From: Leishmania infantum JPCM5
Taxonomy: Eukaryota > Euglenozoa > Kinetoplastea > Trypanosomatida > Trypanosomatidae
Direction: 5' to 3'
Assembly: GCF_000002875.2 (NCBI RefSeq)
Contig: NC_009413.2
Span: 1,155,271-1,219,270 of the forward strand
DNA length: 64,000 bases
In this document: positions 29,019 to 39,084 of the stretch, one piece after another
How positions within the stretch are numbered: position 1 is the stretch's first letter
How the letters are laid out: each line of letters starts with the position of its first letter
Notes under the pieces: model-generated
The model's input: only the letters and a program-made list of their open reading frames with translations
Told to the model about the DNA's origin: nothing
Databases searched by the model: none
Program-made: the position numbers and the translations under genes

Positions 29019-30381
29019 ACCAACCTGTCCCTCCACCCGAGGCAACTCGATAAACACACGTGCACCACACAACCACAGTTCGCCTACCTCTGTTGCACTA
29101 CGCCCACATCCCGGTTCGTCTAGGACGAGCCACACCGCCCATGAATCGGGCCGCGCGCCCAGCCGGCTCTGCATGTCCTCTTGCGTCCCCCTTTCCTCCT
29201 TCGGCTACGCGCTGCGCGGTCGGCGCCCGGCGGAGGCGGTGGTGTCTGACGTGCGGGGTAGCAGGGAGTGGTCTAGGTGCATGCCGGATGTACTCAAGGG
29301 GAACGCTGGCCAGCCGCATCTCGGGGCCCGCTGCGCTCCCGTGCCCCGCCTGCATGCCGTGCTGCTCCCTCAGCCGCTTCAAGCCGCTGCATTCGATAGC
29401 ATGGCGTGGCGACTCTCCGCATCGCAGCCTGGGAGGGGGGGGCTCCATGGTGTGGCTCAGGGTCTTCCCGTCATGCCTCCGGCGCCTGTAGCTCATCCGC
29501 CCAGCCGGCCGGGGGTAGGGGGTGCCGCCTGCTTGCGCAGCACATGCGCTTGGGCGTTGTTTGGTTTGCATCTCTTCGCGCCTCTTCGATCCATCACTCC
29601 TGCTCTGCTGACCTCTGCATGCCTTGCCTGGGTGTGATCCACCATGCTAGCTGTGCACACAGCCCTCGCACCTCTGGACACTGCGGCCTGCTTCACGGGG
29701 ACGCTGCTGTCCGTCGGGGGTTTCCTGTTCTCCATCTTCCATTTCCGTCGATGCCGCAGGGAGGGGGCCGTGTGTGGACGGCCTGCCCGCATGCGCCGCG
29801 GCAGGTGGGGCACTGCCACGAGTCTGTGGCAGCAAGGGGAGGGGGGGCCCCCACCCCCTCCTGCGCCCGCACGCCCTTCACAGGCGTGGGTGGGCCCAGG
29901 CGGAGGGGCGCCGCGGATGCACGCGTGCCTGCGCACCAAGAGCGCATAGCGCGTCCTCCTGACTGAGCACAGGGGGAGGGAAGCGGCGGGCGCTCGCCGG
30001 GGAAAGCCCAGGCAGCGCGCGTGGCATGTGCGCAACAGCAACATTGCGTGCGCAATCGCTGCCTGAACCGAGGTGTGCCTCGAACGATCCGCAAACCCCG
30101 CGTAGCATACCGCGCGCAACGCCGGGCCGGATGCCCTCACGGCACAGCGCAGGCGGGAGAGTCGAGGCTCTGGCGGCGGTTTGGGCAGCACAGCGCTGGC
30201 GCGCTAGAAGGCGGCACGCCCTCGGCACTCCATGCTGCCGCCGCCACCCACCCGCCGCTGCAGCAATCAAAAGCACGGTCAGGGGCGCGTGCGCGGCTGC
30301 GCGAGCATCGCCTCCTATCGTCCCGTAAGCGCAGCTTCGGGCAATGCCGCGCTGGCGTCTGAGACCGGTGGCCAAGGCCGT
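29019..30381 (-). repeat. Dispersed GC-rich repeat, copy B (inverted, truncated)
   Basis: It is the reverse complement of copy A from 16707 to 18069, 1363 bases with no insertion or deletion; conceptual products are identical. About 360 bases of the element's left end are missing. At the truncation point (30381) the sequence runs into TGATCCGTGCG and a T10 run. At its other end it shares with copy A about 17 bases (GGAGGGACAGGTTGGT) that copy C has only in diverged form. Confidence 0.9.
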
Positions 30382-31517
30382 GATCCGTGCGTTTTTTTTT
30401 TTCGGATATTGTTGTGCTGTCGGTGAGGCTATCGTGTTCACGTTGTCGTGGCGCGCGTACTACTATTAAGCGCAGAGGTTCGGAAGCGTAAGATGGGCTG
30501 TACCAACCATTAGCTCCATCACGACCCGAATTATTTGGAGGATACGAATCTAAACCCTTGTAGGGCGGGGTGCTGAGTGCCATGAGGTGAGTGAGTGAAT
30601 CTGCGAGAAAAGGCCGCACGTGGTTTTCTGTGACCCTGTTGATCCTGCTGTGTTGGTGGCACGTCAAACCCCGTTTTCATTCTCTAGCACCTGACGGGTT
30701 AGCTGCAAGGGAGTGTACTGCATCCTCTTGTCGCTGCTTGCTAGAGTTGTTGCATTATCGTACACCATTGCGGCAGCTCCTGCAGTGAAGTTTCTGTGCG
30801 ATGCTTGGCCCGTCTACAGGCAGCAACGGCACTTCACAGAACGACAGAGTCGCTGCTTCTGTGGTGATGGATTTTAGTTGGCCTACAGAGTCGGGCCGCA
30901 TCTGCTAAAGTTGTGGTATAGGCAACACGCGACCGCTGCGCAGGCGGGAGGTGCCTGCGCGCAGTGATGCTACGAGAGCCGATGCTGGCGTATCCGCATG
31001 AGAACTGCTAAAGTGCTATGCCGAGACAGCTATCCGGCGTGTGCACCTGCCGCCTCAAATGCGCAATGGAGCCTCGTCGCGTGAGTGCGGAGAGACAAAG
31101 GCGTGAGGGCAGCGCAACAGCGCGAAGGAGTTGAGGGGCAGCAGATCGGCCTCGTTGCGGAGGTGCCTCTTGTGCTCTTATCGATGGAGAACAAAGCATG
31201 CGGATTTGTAATTGTCTTCGCGCCGTGCAGCTCGGCGTTTCGTTGCAGTTTTTCGTGGTCTTTTGCGTGTGAAGGTGGAGGTGCTCTTCAACGCTCCATG
31301 ACCCTGGGACCGGGCGCTCACGTGCCGTCCGTGTATGTGTAGGTACTACTATGTGGTAGGTCTTCTTCTGCTTTGAACTCCTCCGTGCCGCGGGACGTTC
31401 GCGGAGACACATGACGAGGACGATGGGCGACAAGCATGAAAGGGTGGGCGGCGGCGTCGACTTTCAGAAGGTCCACTTCGCGCAGTAGTCGTGCCTGCGC
31501 ATCGCTTGACTCGAGGC
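30382..31517. other. Intergenic region after repeat copy B
   Basis: Begins with a T10 run directly at the truncated end of copy B. Base composition is more balanced than in the neighbouring pyrimidine-rich gaps. No gene or structured RNA is recognised. Confidence 0.4.
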
Positions 31518-31820
31518 ATGTTCTCTGATGCAAAGTGCAGTGTTGTCGGACACTATCGCGAGCTCCTTGCGCGGTGCCGGGCGTCGAGGAATGGCGACGT
31601 CACGGAGGTCGACGTGCCCCCTAATGATGATACCGATTTTGTGCTCTATGAGGTGCTTTACGCCGAAGCGCTGCCGCTACTCTTTTGTATTGGGTCCATT
31701 TGCACCCTTCCCCTGCCCTCCTCCCTCTTCTTACCCCCCCCCGTCGCCCGTGCAAATACGCCGTGTCGACGGGGACATTGCATGTGCATCTCTGGCTGTT
31801 GTCCCTCTCTGCCTTTCTAG
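31518..31820 (+). CDS. Candidate small protein or gene fragment
   Basis: The first 55 of its 100 codons (from ATG 31518) read like real protein: SVVGHYRELLARCRAS, then DVTEVDVPPNDDTDFVLYEV and LYAEALPLL. From about 31690 the frame runs into the C/T-rich splice region of the next gene and becomes Pro/Leu/Ser-rich. It may be a truncated gene, a gene with an unusual C-terminus or a relic. The HYRELL segment is loosely like the start of an LYR-motif protein, which is a weak suggestion only. Confidence 0.35.
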   Translation: MFSDAKCSVVGHYRELLARCRASRNGDVTEVDVPPNDDTDFVLYEVLYAEALPLLFCIGSICTLPLPSSLFLPPPVARANTPCRRGHCMCISGCCPSLPF

Positions 31821-31909
31821 CTGCCTTGTCGCCTGCTTAACGTCACACAGCAAGTGAGCACCTCCGGTGGAGGGCACAGCGGAGCCCCTTTGGTGGCACG
31901 CCACACACG

Positions 31910-32488
31910 ATGAGTGGCTCCTTTGCGCTGCGCAAGCTCCTCTTCGATATCGACGACGAGGAGGACGTCAACCGACGCGGGTACCACTACGCCGGTGCGT
32001 ATGCACCGCTTCTTCACAGTGTCGCGGTGCTGCAGCCGGCTGCGGTGCTTCCAAAAAGCGGTCTGCCCTTCGCCTGTCTGTGTCTCTTCTCGTCTTTTGC
32101 GACGTGTCTCACCATGAAGGTACGCAAGAAAGAGAGGTGGTGGATGGGCATGTTTGCCATCTGCGCCGTCTACTACAACAGCGTCAAGGCGCACAAAGTG
32201 AACAATGGGCTTGTCGGCCATCAATGCGGTTTCTTTGCCGCTGGAATGGGTGCCATCGGGTGTGTCGCGCGGCTGATGGCCAAAAGCGGCTCTGCTCGAA
32301 AGAACTTCGGCTGCCTCGGTCTCTTCACAGCACTACTGTGGTACGAAATCGGCCGCTATCACCTGTGGACGGAGCATGTGACAGAGTTCCGCCGCGATGT
32401 TACGCCGGAGCGGTCGTACGACTTGCTAGGCGATTATGTTCCGCAGTCCTTGGAGGTTGAGTTTCTCCCGTACCGCACTATTACGTAA
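31910..32488 (+). CDS. Small multi-pass membrane protein of unknown function
   Basis: This is a 192-residue protein. A polar, acidic N-terminus (FDIDDEEDVNRRGYHY) is followed by three or four hydrophobic stretches: PFACLCLFSSFATCLTM, WWMGMFAICAVYY, CGFFAAGMGAIGCVARLM and CLGLFTALLWYEI. A basic KVRKKERWW separates the first two. A polar tail of about 40 residues ends it. The hydrophobic/KxxxW/hydrophobic layout of the first pair is faintly like the ER protein Asterix, but the match is weak. It should be in an internal membrane. The ATG at 31910 follows a C/T-rich tract. Confidence 0.75.
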   Translation: MSGSFALRKLLFDIDDEEDVNRRGYHYAGAYAPLLHSVAVLQPAAVLPKSGLPFACLCLFSSFATCLTMKVRKKERWWMGMFAICAVYYNSVKAHKVNNGLVGHQCGFFAAGMGAIGCVARLMAKSGSARKNFGCLGLFTALLWYEIGRYHLWTEHVTEFRRDVTPERSYDLLGDYVPQSLEVEFLPYRTIT

Positions 32489-35437
32489 GGGAAACGAACG
32501 AAACCAGCGTCTCTTCTCGCTTCCGCGATTTCTGTGTTTTGTGGCCACGAGAGTGACTGCATCTGCTGCCAGCGCTCTTCTCTGCGGGCTCCGTCACGTC
32601 GCGGTGGCGTCGCGGCCGCGTGCATCGCCACCACACACGCGCCCTGTTGATGAGGTGCGCACCGTCGAATAGACTACTTCCGTTCGTTTGCCAGGATGAG
32701 AGAGAGATGGAAGAAAGTGGTGGTGGAGGGACCGTTACACCGAGGTCACACCGGAAGGCACATAGTGCGTCCTTCGCATACGGAAAAAAAAGATAGATGC
32801 ACATGCTTTGCCTGCATATTCTCGAGCGTGAGGAGTCACCCGGCCTTTCACCTACCGTTTTCTCGCCACGCCGTGTCGCCAGCTGTCCTCCTTCACGCAT
32901 GGTGCGCGGGATCACGGCTCGGGCTTTAGGCGGAGTTTTCGCTGGAGTGTATGCTACGGGTCGTGCATCAGATATGGCAAGGGAGGCGTGCAGTCATGGA
33001 GTTCCGCAAATGACTACGTGACTGTGTGAGTAGCTCTTAAAACAGCTATGGCAGAAGGGCTACCTACATGAGGGTGAACCGCAGCGCCAGCACACGAGAA
33101 AGAAAGGGAGCGGCGAAGGCGTAGCGCACCGCCCGGTGCGCTGCCGCACCTACAAGGTCGGCGGGGCGTGTCCCCATGGCGTGCCCGTCATGGCGGCATA
33201 CTCTGTCGCCCGCTTCACGCACGCGGCCGGCGATCGGCCACCCTGCAGCAAAACACGACCCATTGCAGGACAGCCGCCCCGCCCCTGCGAGAAACCATCA
33301 CATTCCTTGAGGAGGAACCATCACGACTCCGGCCCTGAGTCACGGTCATTGCAAGAACGCTCGGGCCATTCCATTGCCACGTGCCCAGCTGACGCCGCGC
33401 GCCGCTCCCCGATAGGTTTTCCTCCATTACACACATCGCCCGTCTCGCTGTCGTGAACCACCCTTGCAAACGCATGCCTGAGGAGGAGGGGAGGTGGGGC
33501 GACCTCAGCTTCGTCACGGTTGACAGTGACCTTCAACCGGCATGCCGCCTGAATCACCGGCCCCGCTGCCTGCCTCACGGCTCGACACGTGCCTGCACTC
33601 TGCATGCGGCCTGTCCACACATCGACTCGCACATGGCTAGCACGTCGAGCGGCGTTGCAGGGGGCCACCAGCCAATCGTGCTGCCACCGCTTGCATCGCT
33701 TCAGGGCGTAACGCTTCACCCCATTGGCCCAACTCCCAGCCGATAGGCCCTCCCGCCAGCGGCGCCCAACACGGCTGGGGGCATTGGCCCTTCAGGCATG
33801 GGTCCCGGGGAAAGGGACGCTTTCCGGTCCGCCACTCCACCAACGTTGCACATCACGCAGAGCCACGGCGAGCAGTCCAGATAGACACCAGCCATGCATC
33901 CCTCCGCGGCCACAGCATGAGCCGTCTTTTCATCAGACCCTCTTCCTCACCCATCACGGAGAGGGCGCAGCCGGCCATGCAGCTGCGGCAGCTGCAGCGC
34001 TCAATCATGTCGGCCGCCCTGAGCGCTGCGCCACCTTCTTCCGACACGGTCGCCGTGCTCTGTGGGGCCGGCACGCCGGTCGGGTGGCGCACGCTATGTC
34101 TGCCCTGCAACGACGCCTTGCGTGCATGCCACGCGTCGAACACGGAGGAGGGAAATGCGGAAGAGCACCCACGGATCCTCCTCCGTGGGTGTGTCGGTCC
34201 GTGATGGAGCTCCTCAGAGACGGCGACATCTATGTCCTCCCAGACCCGCCGCCACTCGCCCCATGCCAGCATCCGCCTCGTCTCCCGGCAGCGGGCGCGC
34301 GCGGCTGTCCATGAATCGGCTGACAGCCGCCTCGAGACGATGGATGCACGCCTCCGACACCTGCACCCCTCCCTCAGCAGCATGGTGATCGAGCCATCCG
34401 CAGTCAGAATCCCCACGTGCGCAGGACACCCGCCTTTCCACGGTCTTCGGTGCTCATGGGATACCCACCGGTAGTCGGCGTCATCCGTCAGGAGCCCCGC
34501 CAATGTTAGGCCGCGCGAGGCCTGGCCATACACAGCTTGTTTTCCGCCATCAGCCCACCGCAACTCAGCGGAAGCGAACCCCCTCCCCCTCTGCAGCGTC
34601 AAGACCACAGCCGCATACACAATATTCCTGTTCGACGTACGTTCCCAAGCGTTGGGGGAATCCGTAATGAAGTGGGATCAGTGGAATGCGGTAATGATGG
34701 ACATGTGCCTTTGCCTCTCTTATTTTTTTGTGCCCCGCAGAAGCTGGCGCATTTACCTGCCGACATAGAACGGGGAGGAAGAGGTAAGAGGAGAGCGCGA
34801 GAGTTCATCGTCAGTAGTCAATGCTCAAGACACGCCAGCACGATCAAAACGAAATATATGAGACTTCCGTGTCTGTCGGCACATGATGTGCCGTTTTGTG
34901 TGTGTTAGCACCGCACGAGCGTAGTACTGCAGTGTGACCTTTCGATCACGGCAGTGCCACTGTGGGCTGAAGCGTAGGCTTCGCAGGGCTGTCTACAGAA
35001 CTGCCGGTCGGCTTTGTTCCCGGCGTGGAACTGCCGCCCTCCGTCTCTCTCGCCCCCTCACCCATTGCGTTTTGCATCGTGCTCCACCCCCGAAGACGCG
35101 TCTCCTTCAGGCGTTCGTGCGTGACAGACGCGCCAGCACACTCAGGGAGGAACTTCTCGTTGACTCTCCTCTGCCGCTTCCACCTCTGCTCCGCCGCTCG
35201 TCATCTTTCCATGTTTCTTCTCTTTTTTTTTTCGCCAAAGGAAACACCATCAAAAGACGCCCCTCCATCTTGCTGGCGCAGGCCCAGCTAGAGCCGCAAT
35301 AGACTACCGCTCCAAAGGAAAAGAAAGGACATCCGTTGAACGTACATGTTGCGCGCGCGTGTGCATACCTTCCTCCTCCTGCAGAAGCGGCACTCTGATT
35401 GAGACGTTCATACGTTTCTGTGGTTGAAGGGAAAATA
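32489..35437. other. 2.9-kb interval without an intact gene
   Basis: 32489-33100 and 34640-35437 are ordinary mixed or T/C-rich UTR-type sequence; the latter has T runs at about 35222-35230 before the nucleoside hydrolase. The middle, 33120-34640, is GC-rich and described separately. Confidence 0.5.
33120..34640 (-). pseudogene. GC-rich block with decayed coding character on the minus strand
   Basis: A 1.5-kb GC-rich island sits inside a T/C-rich intergenic region. On the minus strand a 255-codon frame covers 33853-34620, including GLLTDDADYRWVSHEHRR and CPAHVGILTADGSITMLLR. Sensible sequence then continues only by switching frame: minus 34441-34214 contains ACIHRLEAAVSRFMDSRARP, and 33719-33321 carries a third piece. 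Frame switching over more than 1 kb suggests a broken gene or retroelement inserted antisense to the array. I recognise no diagnostic motif. It shares no sequence with repeats A-C that I could see. Confidence 0.35.
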
Positions 35438-36439
35438 ATGCCTCCCAAACCTGTCATCATCGACCATGATGGTGGTCACGACGACCTGGTCGCACTGGCA
35501 CTGCTGCTGGGAAATCCGGAAGCAGTGAAGGTGATCGGCTGCATTGTCACGGACGCCGACTGCTTCGTGGACCAAGCCTTCAACGTGTCGGGTAAGTTGA
35601 TGGCCATGATGCACGCCAGGGAAGCAACGGAACTGTTCCCTGTCGCGAAGACGTCCTTCAAGGGCGTCAATCCGTTCCCGTCGGATTGGCGGTGGAGCGC
35701 AAAGAACATGGATGACCTGCCATGCGTCAACATCCCCGAGCATGTGGCCATCTGGGAAGCCGTGCGGGACGAGAACGATAAACTGGTGGGGGAGGAGGCC
35801 ATGGCTCAACTGGTGATGTCATCCCCGGAGAAGGTGACTATCTGCGTGACCGGGCCGTTGTCATGTGTAGCGTGGTGCATCGGTAGGTATGGCGAGGAAT
35901 TCTGCAAGAACGTGGAGGAGTGCATCATCATGGGTGGCGCAGTCGACGTGAAGGGCAACGTTTTCATCGAAGGCCGTACTGATGGCAGCGCGGAGTGGAA
36001 CATCTTCTGGGATCCTGCGGCGGCCAAGACGGTGCTCATGTGCCCGCATCTAAAAAAGATCGTATTCTCGCTCGACTCAACGAACTCAGTGCCGGTTACG
36101 TCGGAGGTGGTGCAGAAGTTCGGTGCACAGAACAAGTATTTACTGTCCCAGTTTATCGGCTCTGCTTGGGCAAGCTGCACACACTTCGAGCTGATCCGCC
36201 CTAGTGACGGGTACTACGCGTGGGACGTGCTGACGGCCGCGTATGCCATTGAGCGGCGATTGGCTGAACTGGAGGCTGTGCCGCTCGAGGTGGTGGTGGA
36301 AGCAAACGCCCCTAACGAAGGGCAGACCAGGCGGGCATTCGAGGGAGCTGCCTTGGACCACACGTACGTCGCGAAGAATACAAAGACGGATCTGTTTTAT
36401 CGCATGGTGATGGACAGTGCTCGCTGCTGCCCAGGGTAG
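35438..36439 (+). CDS. Inosine-adenosine-guanosine-preferring nucleoside hydrolase (IAG-NH)
   Basis: This 333-residue enzyme cleaves the N-glycosidic bond of purine nucleosides to give base plus ribose, a key step in purine salvage in parasites that cannot make purines. The Ca2+/ribose site is IIDHDGGHDDLVAL (D9, D11, D15, D16), the family's DxDxGxxDD variant typical of IAG-NH. The catalytic-region Asp is D41 in VTDADCF. Trp84 in PSDWRW and Trp262-Asp263 in YYAWDVLTAAY match the two stacking tryptophans of the T. vivax IAG enzyme. NPFPSDW, ECIIMGGAVDVKGNVF and the C-terminal SARCC are also family-like. Repeat copy C starts only 74 bases after the stop. The ATG at 35438 gives the expected N-terminus. 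Confidence 0.93.
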   Translation: MPPKPVIIDHDGGHDDLVALALLLGNPEAVKVIGCIVTDADCFVDQAFNVSGKLMAMMHAREATELFPVAKTSFKGVNPFPSDWRWSAKNMDDLPCVNIPEHVAIWEAVRDENDKLVGEEAMAQLVMSSPEKVTICVTGPLSCVAWCIGRYGEEFCKNVEECIIMGGAVDVKGNVFIEGRTDGSAEWNIFWDPAAAKTVLMCPHLKKIVFSLDSTNSVPVTSEVVQKFGAQNKYLLSQFIGSAWASCTHFELIRPSDGYYAWDVLTAAYAIERRLAELEAVPLEVVVEANAPNEGQTRRAFEGAALDHTYVAKNTKTDLFYRMVMDSARCCPG

Positions 36440-36513
36440 CCGCATGGGAGTGCAGCATTCACCTTGCCCTTAAGGCGTTTTTCCGCGGATTTTCTAGCTG
36501 TTGCCGATAATGG

Positions 36514-38125
36514 ACGGCCGCCTCACCGTGACGTCAGGGCCTCATACCCCCCCCCCCCAACACACACTGTGTGTGGGAGCGGCCAAGAGCCTGCGGCCTG
36601 CCCTGGTATACGGCCGTGGACTCTTGGTGTCCGCGGAGAGGTCTGGGCTTGCTCTGGGCCGAAGAGACGTGCATCCATGACCACATCTATGCCAGCGCAC
36701 TGCAAATCGTGTCGACGCTTGAAGAAATGTGCGCTTCCAACCACTGTTGTTGTGTTGCTGCTGCGTTGGGGTGGCTATGACGGCCTTGGCCACCGGTCTC
36801 AGACGCCAGCGCGGCATTGCCCGAAGCTGCGCTTACGGGACGATAGGAGGCGATGCTCGCGCAGCCGCGCACGCGCCCCTGACCGTGCTTTTGATTGCTG
36901 CAGCGGCGGGTGGGTGGCGGCGGCAGCATGGAGTGCCGAGGGCGTGCCGCCTTCTAGCGCGCCAGCGCTGTGCTGCCCAAACCGCCGCCAGAGCCTCGAC
37001 TCTCCCGCCTGCGCTGTGCCGTGAGGGCATCCGGCCCGGCGTTGCGCGCGGTATGCTACGCGGGGTTTGCGGATCGTTCGAGGCACACCTCGGTTCAGGC
37101 AGCGATTGCGCACGCAATGTTGCTGTTGCGCACATGCCACGCGCGCTGCCTGGGCTTTCCCCGGCGAGCGCCCGCCGCTTCCCTCCCCCTGTGCTCAGTC
37201 AGGAGGACGCGCTATGCGCTCTTGGTGCGCAGGCACGCGTGCATCCGCGGCGCCCCTCCGCCTGGGCCCACCCACGCCTGTGAAGGGCGTGCGGGCGCAG
37301 GAGGGGGTGGGGGCCCCCCCTCCCCTTGCTGCCACAGACTCGTGGCAGTGCCCCACCTGCCGCGGCGCATGCGGGCAGGCCGTCCACACACGGCCCCCTC
37401 CCTGCGGCATCGACGGAAATGGAAGATGGAGAACAGGAAACCCCCGACGGACAGCAGCGTCCCCGTGAAGCAGGCCGCAGTGTCCAGAGGTGCGAGGGCT
37501 GTGTGCACAGCTAGCATGGTGGATCACACCCAGGCAAGGCATGCAGAGGTCAGCAGAGCAGGAGTGATGGATCGAAGAGGCGCGAAGAGATGCAAACCAA
37601 ACAACGCCCAAGCGCATGTGCTGCGCAAGCAGGCGGCACCCCCTACCCCCGGCCGGCTGGGCGGATGAGCTACAGGCGCCGGAGGCATGACGGGAAGACC
37701 CTGAGCCACACCATGGAGCCCCCCCCTCCCAGGCTGCGATGCGGAGAGTCGCCACGCCATGCTATCGAATGCAGCGGCTTGAAGCGGCTGAGGGAGCAGC
37801 ACGGCATGCAGGCGGGGCACGGGAGCGCAGCGGGCCCCGAGATGCGGCTGGCCAGCGTTCCCCTTGAGTACATCCGGCATGCACCTAGACCACTCCCTGC
37901 TACCCCGCACGTCAGACACCACCGCCTCCGCCGGGCGCCGACCGCGCAGCGCGTAGCCGAAGGAGGAAAGGGGGACGCAAGAGGACATGCAGAGCCGGCT
38001 GGGCGCGCGGCCCGATTCATGGGCGGTGTGGCTCGTCCTAGACGAACCGGGATGTGGGCGTAGTGCAACAGAGGTAGGCGAACTGTGGTTGTGTGGTGCA
38101 CGTGTGTTTATCGAGTTGCCTCGGG
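36514..38125 (+). repeat. Dispersed GC-rich repeat, copy C (direct orientation, complete)
   Basis: Runs from ACGGCCGCCTC at 36514 to TTGCCTCGGG at 38125, 1612 bases. It matches copy A end to end except for one base in the C tract, a visible T/A difference near 36587 and the N gap. From 36780 it is colinear with A and with inverted B without length changes. It is the only copy with an uninterrupted left end, which holds CACACACTGTGTGTG. Beyond 38125 the sequence (GGGCACGATTGGTG) still weakly resembles copy A's GGGACAGGTTGGTG, so the true right end may lie about 17 bases further. Confidence 0.9.
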
Positions 38126-39084
38126 CTAAAGGGCACGATTGGTGGGCTGAAGCTCAAAAAAATGTAATGAGATAGTCGTCGCTGTGCTTTGAGTCCTGTT
38201 TTCCTCATTCCACTATTCGTCTCCCCTTTGGGTGTTTTTTCTTCATCGTGCCGGCTGTTGTGCACCTTTAATTTTTTTCTTTACGTTCGCTTCTATCTGC
38301 CGCGTCTCTACACGCTGCCACCCGTTTCCGGTGGAGTTTGTGGGTCGATCGGCGAGTGAGGTGGTGATGGACTACAAGGAAAATGAGGCCATACATCGAA
38401 GCCGCACAGCTCATGTTGAACGAACTGTGGCCAAGCGCGCTCGTCGAGTTTAAAGGACGTTAACCGTTGGTGGTTTGCGTGAACGTCTGTGATATGCGTG
38501 ACTGTGATACGGCGGGAGGTTTTGTGGGGCTTCTATGAAGCAGCTGCACACCGCTGAAACGAAGGAAAACGAAAGGATTGCAAGGAAAAGCTTGAGCTGC
38601 TGTCTTGGTGCCCTAGAATGCAATGGAGTCGCGTTGTGGGAGGGCATTGGCCGTTGCGGAGACTCATCCGCACACGCGCGTTCAGTGTTTTCGGTGTCAG
38701 CCTCTTTATGCCCAAGCGACCTGCATTCGTAGACCCTCGCAGCCTCCACAGTCGTGTGAGTGTCGGTTTTGCGCCTCGCAGGCTTAAGCGGAAGGCTTAC
38801 GCTCTCTCTCATGGGAGGCTTTCCGTGGTAAAGGACACAACTCCGGCAGAAAGCTTTTTTTTCGTTCTCGACCGTTTTCCACATCCCTGTCTCTTCTGCG
38901 TCAGTGCTTAGAGTTTCATTGTTCGGCGTGTGGGCAAGCGTGCACCTATCCCTTCTCACCGCTCATTTTCCGTCTTCACACAGGTACAGTGGGCGCAGTG
39001 GAAAGCAGCAGGCTCCGCGCTCGGTCGGTGGGCTCTCTGCTCGCAGCACACCGCCACCTCAACTTCTGTTGCTGCTCGGCAGTC
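38126..39084. other. Intergenic region
   Basis: No gene seen. Two good acceptor candidates: a T-run/C-T tract ending in TCAG at 38901-38904, and CTTCACACAG with AG at 38982-38983. Confidence 0.5.
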
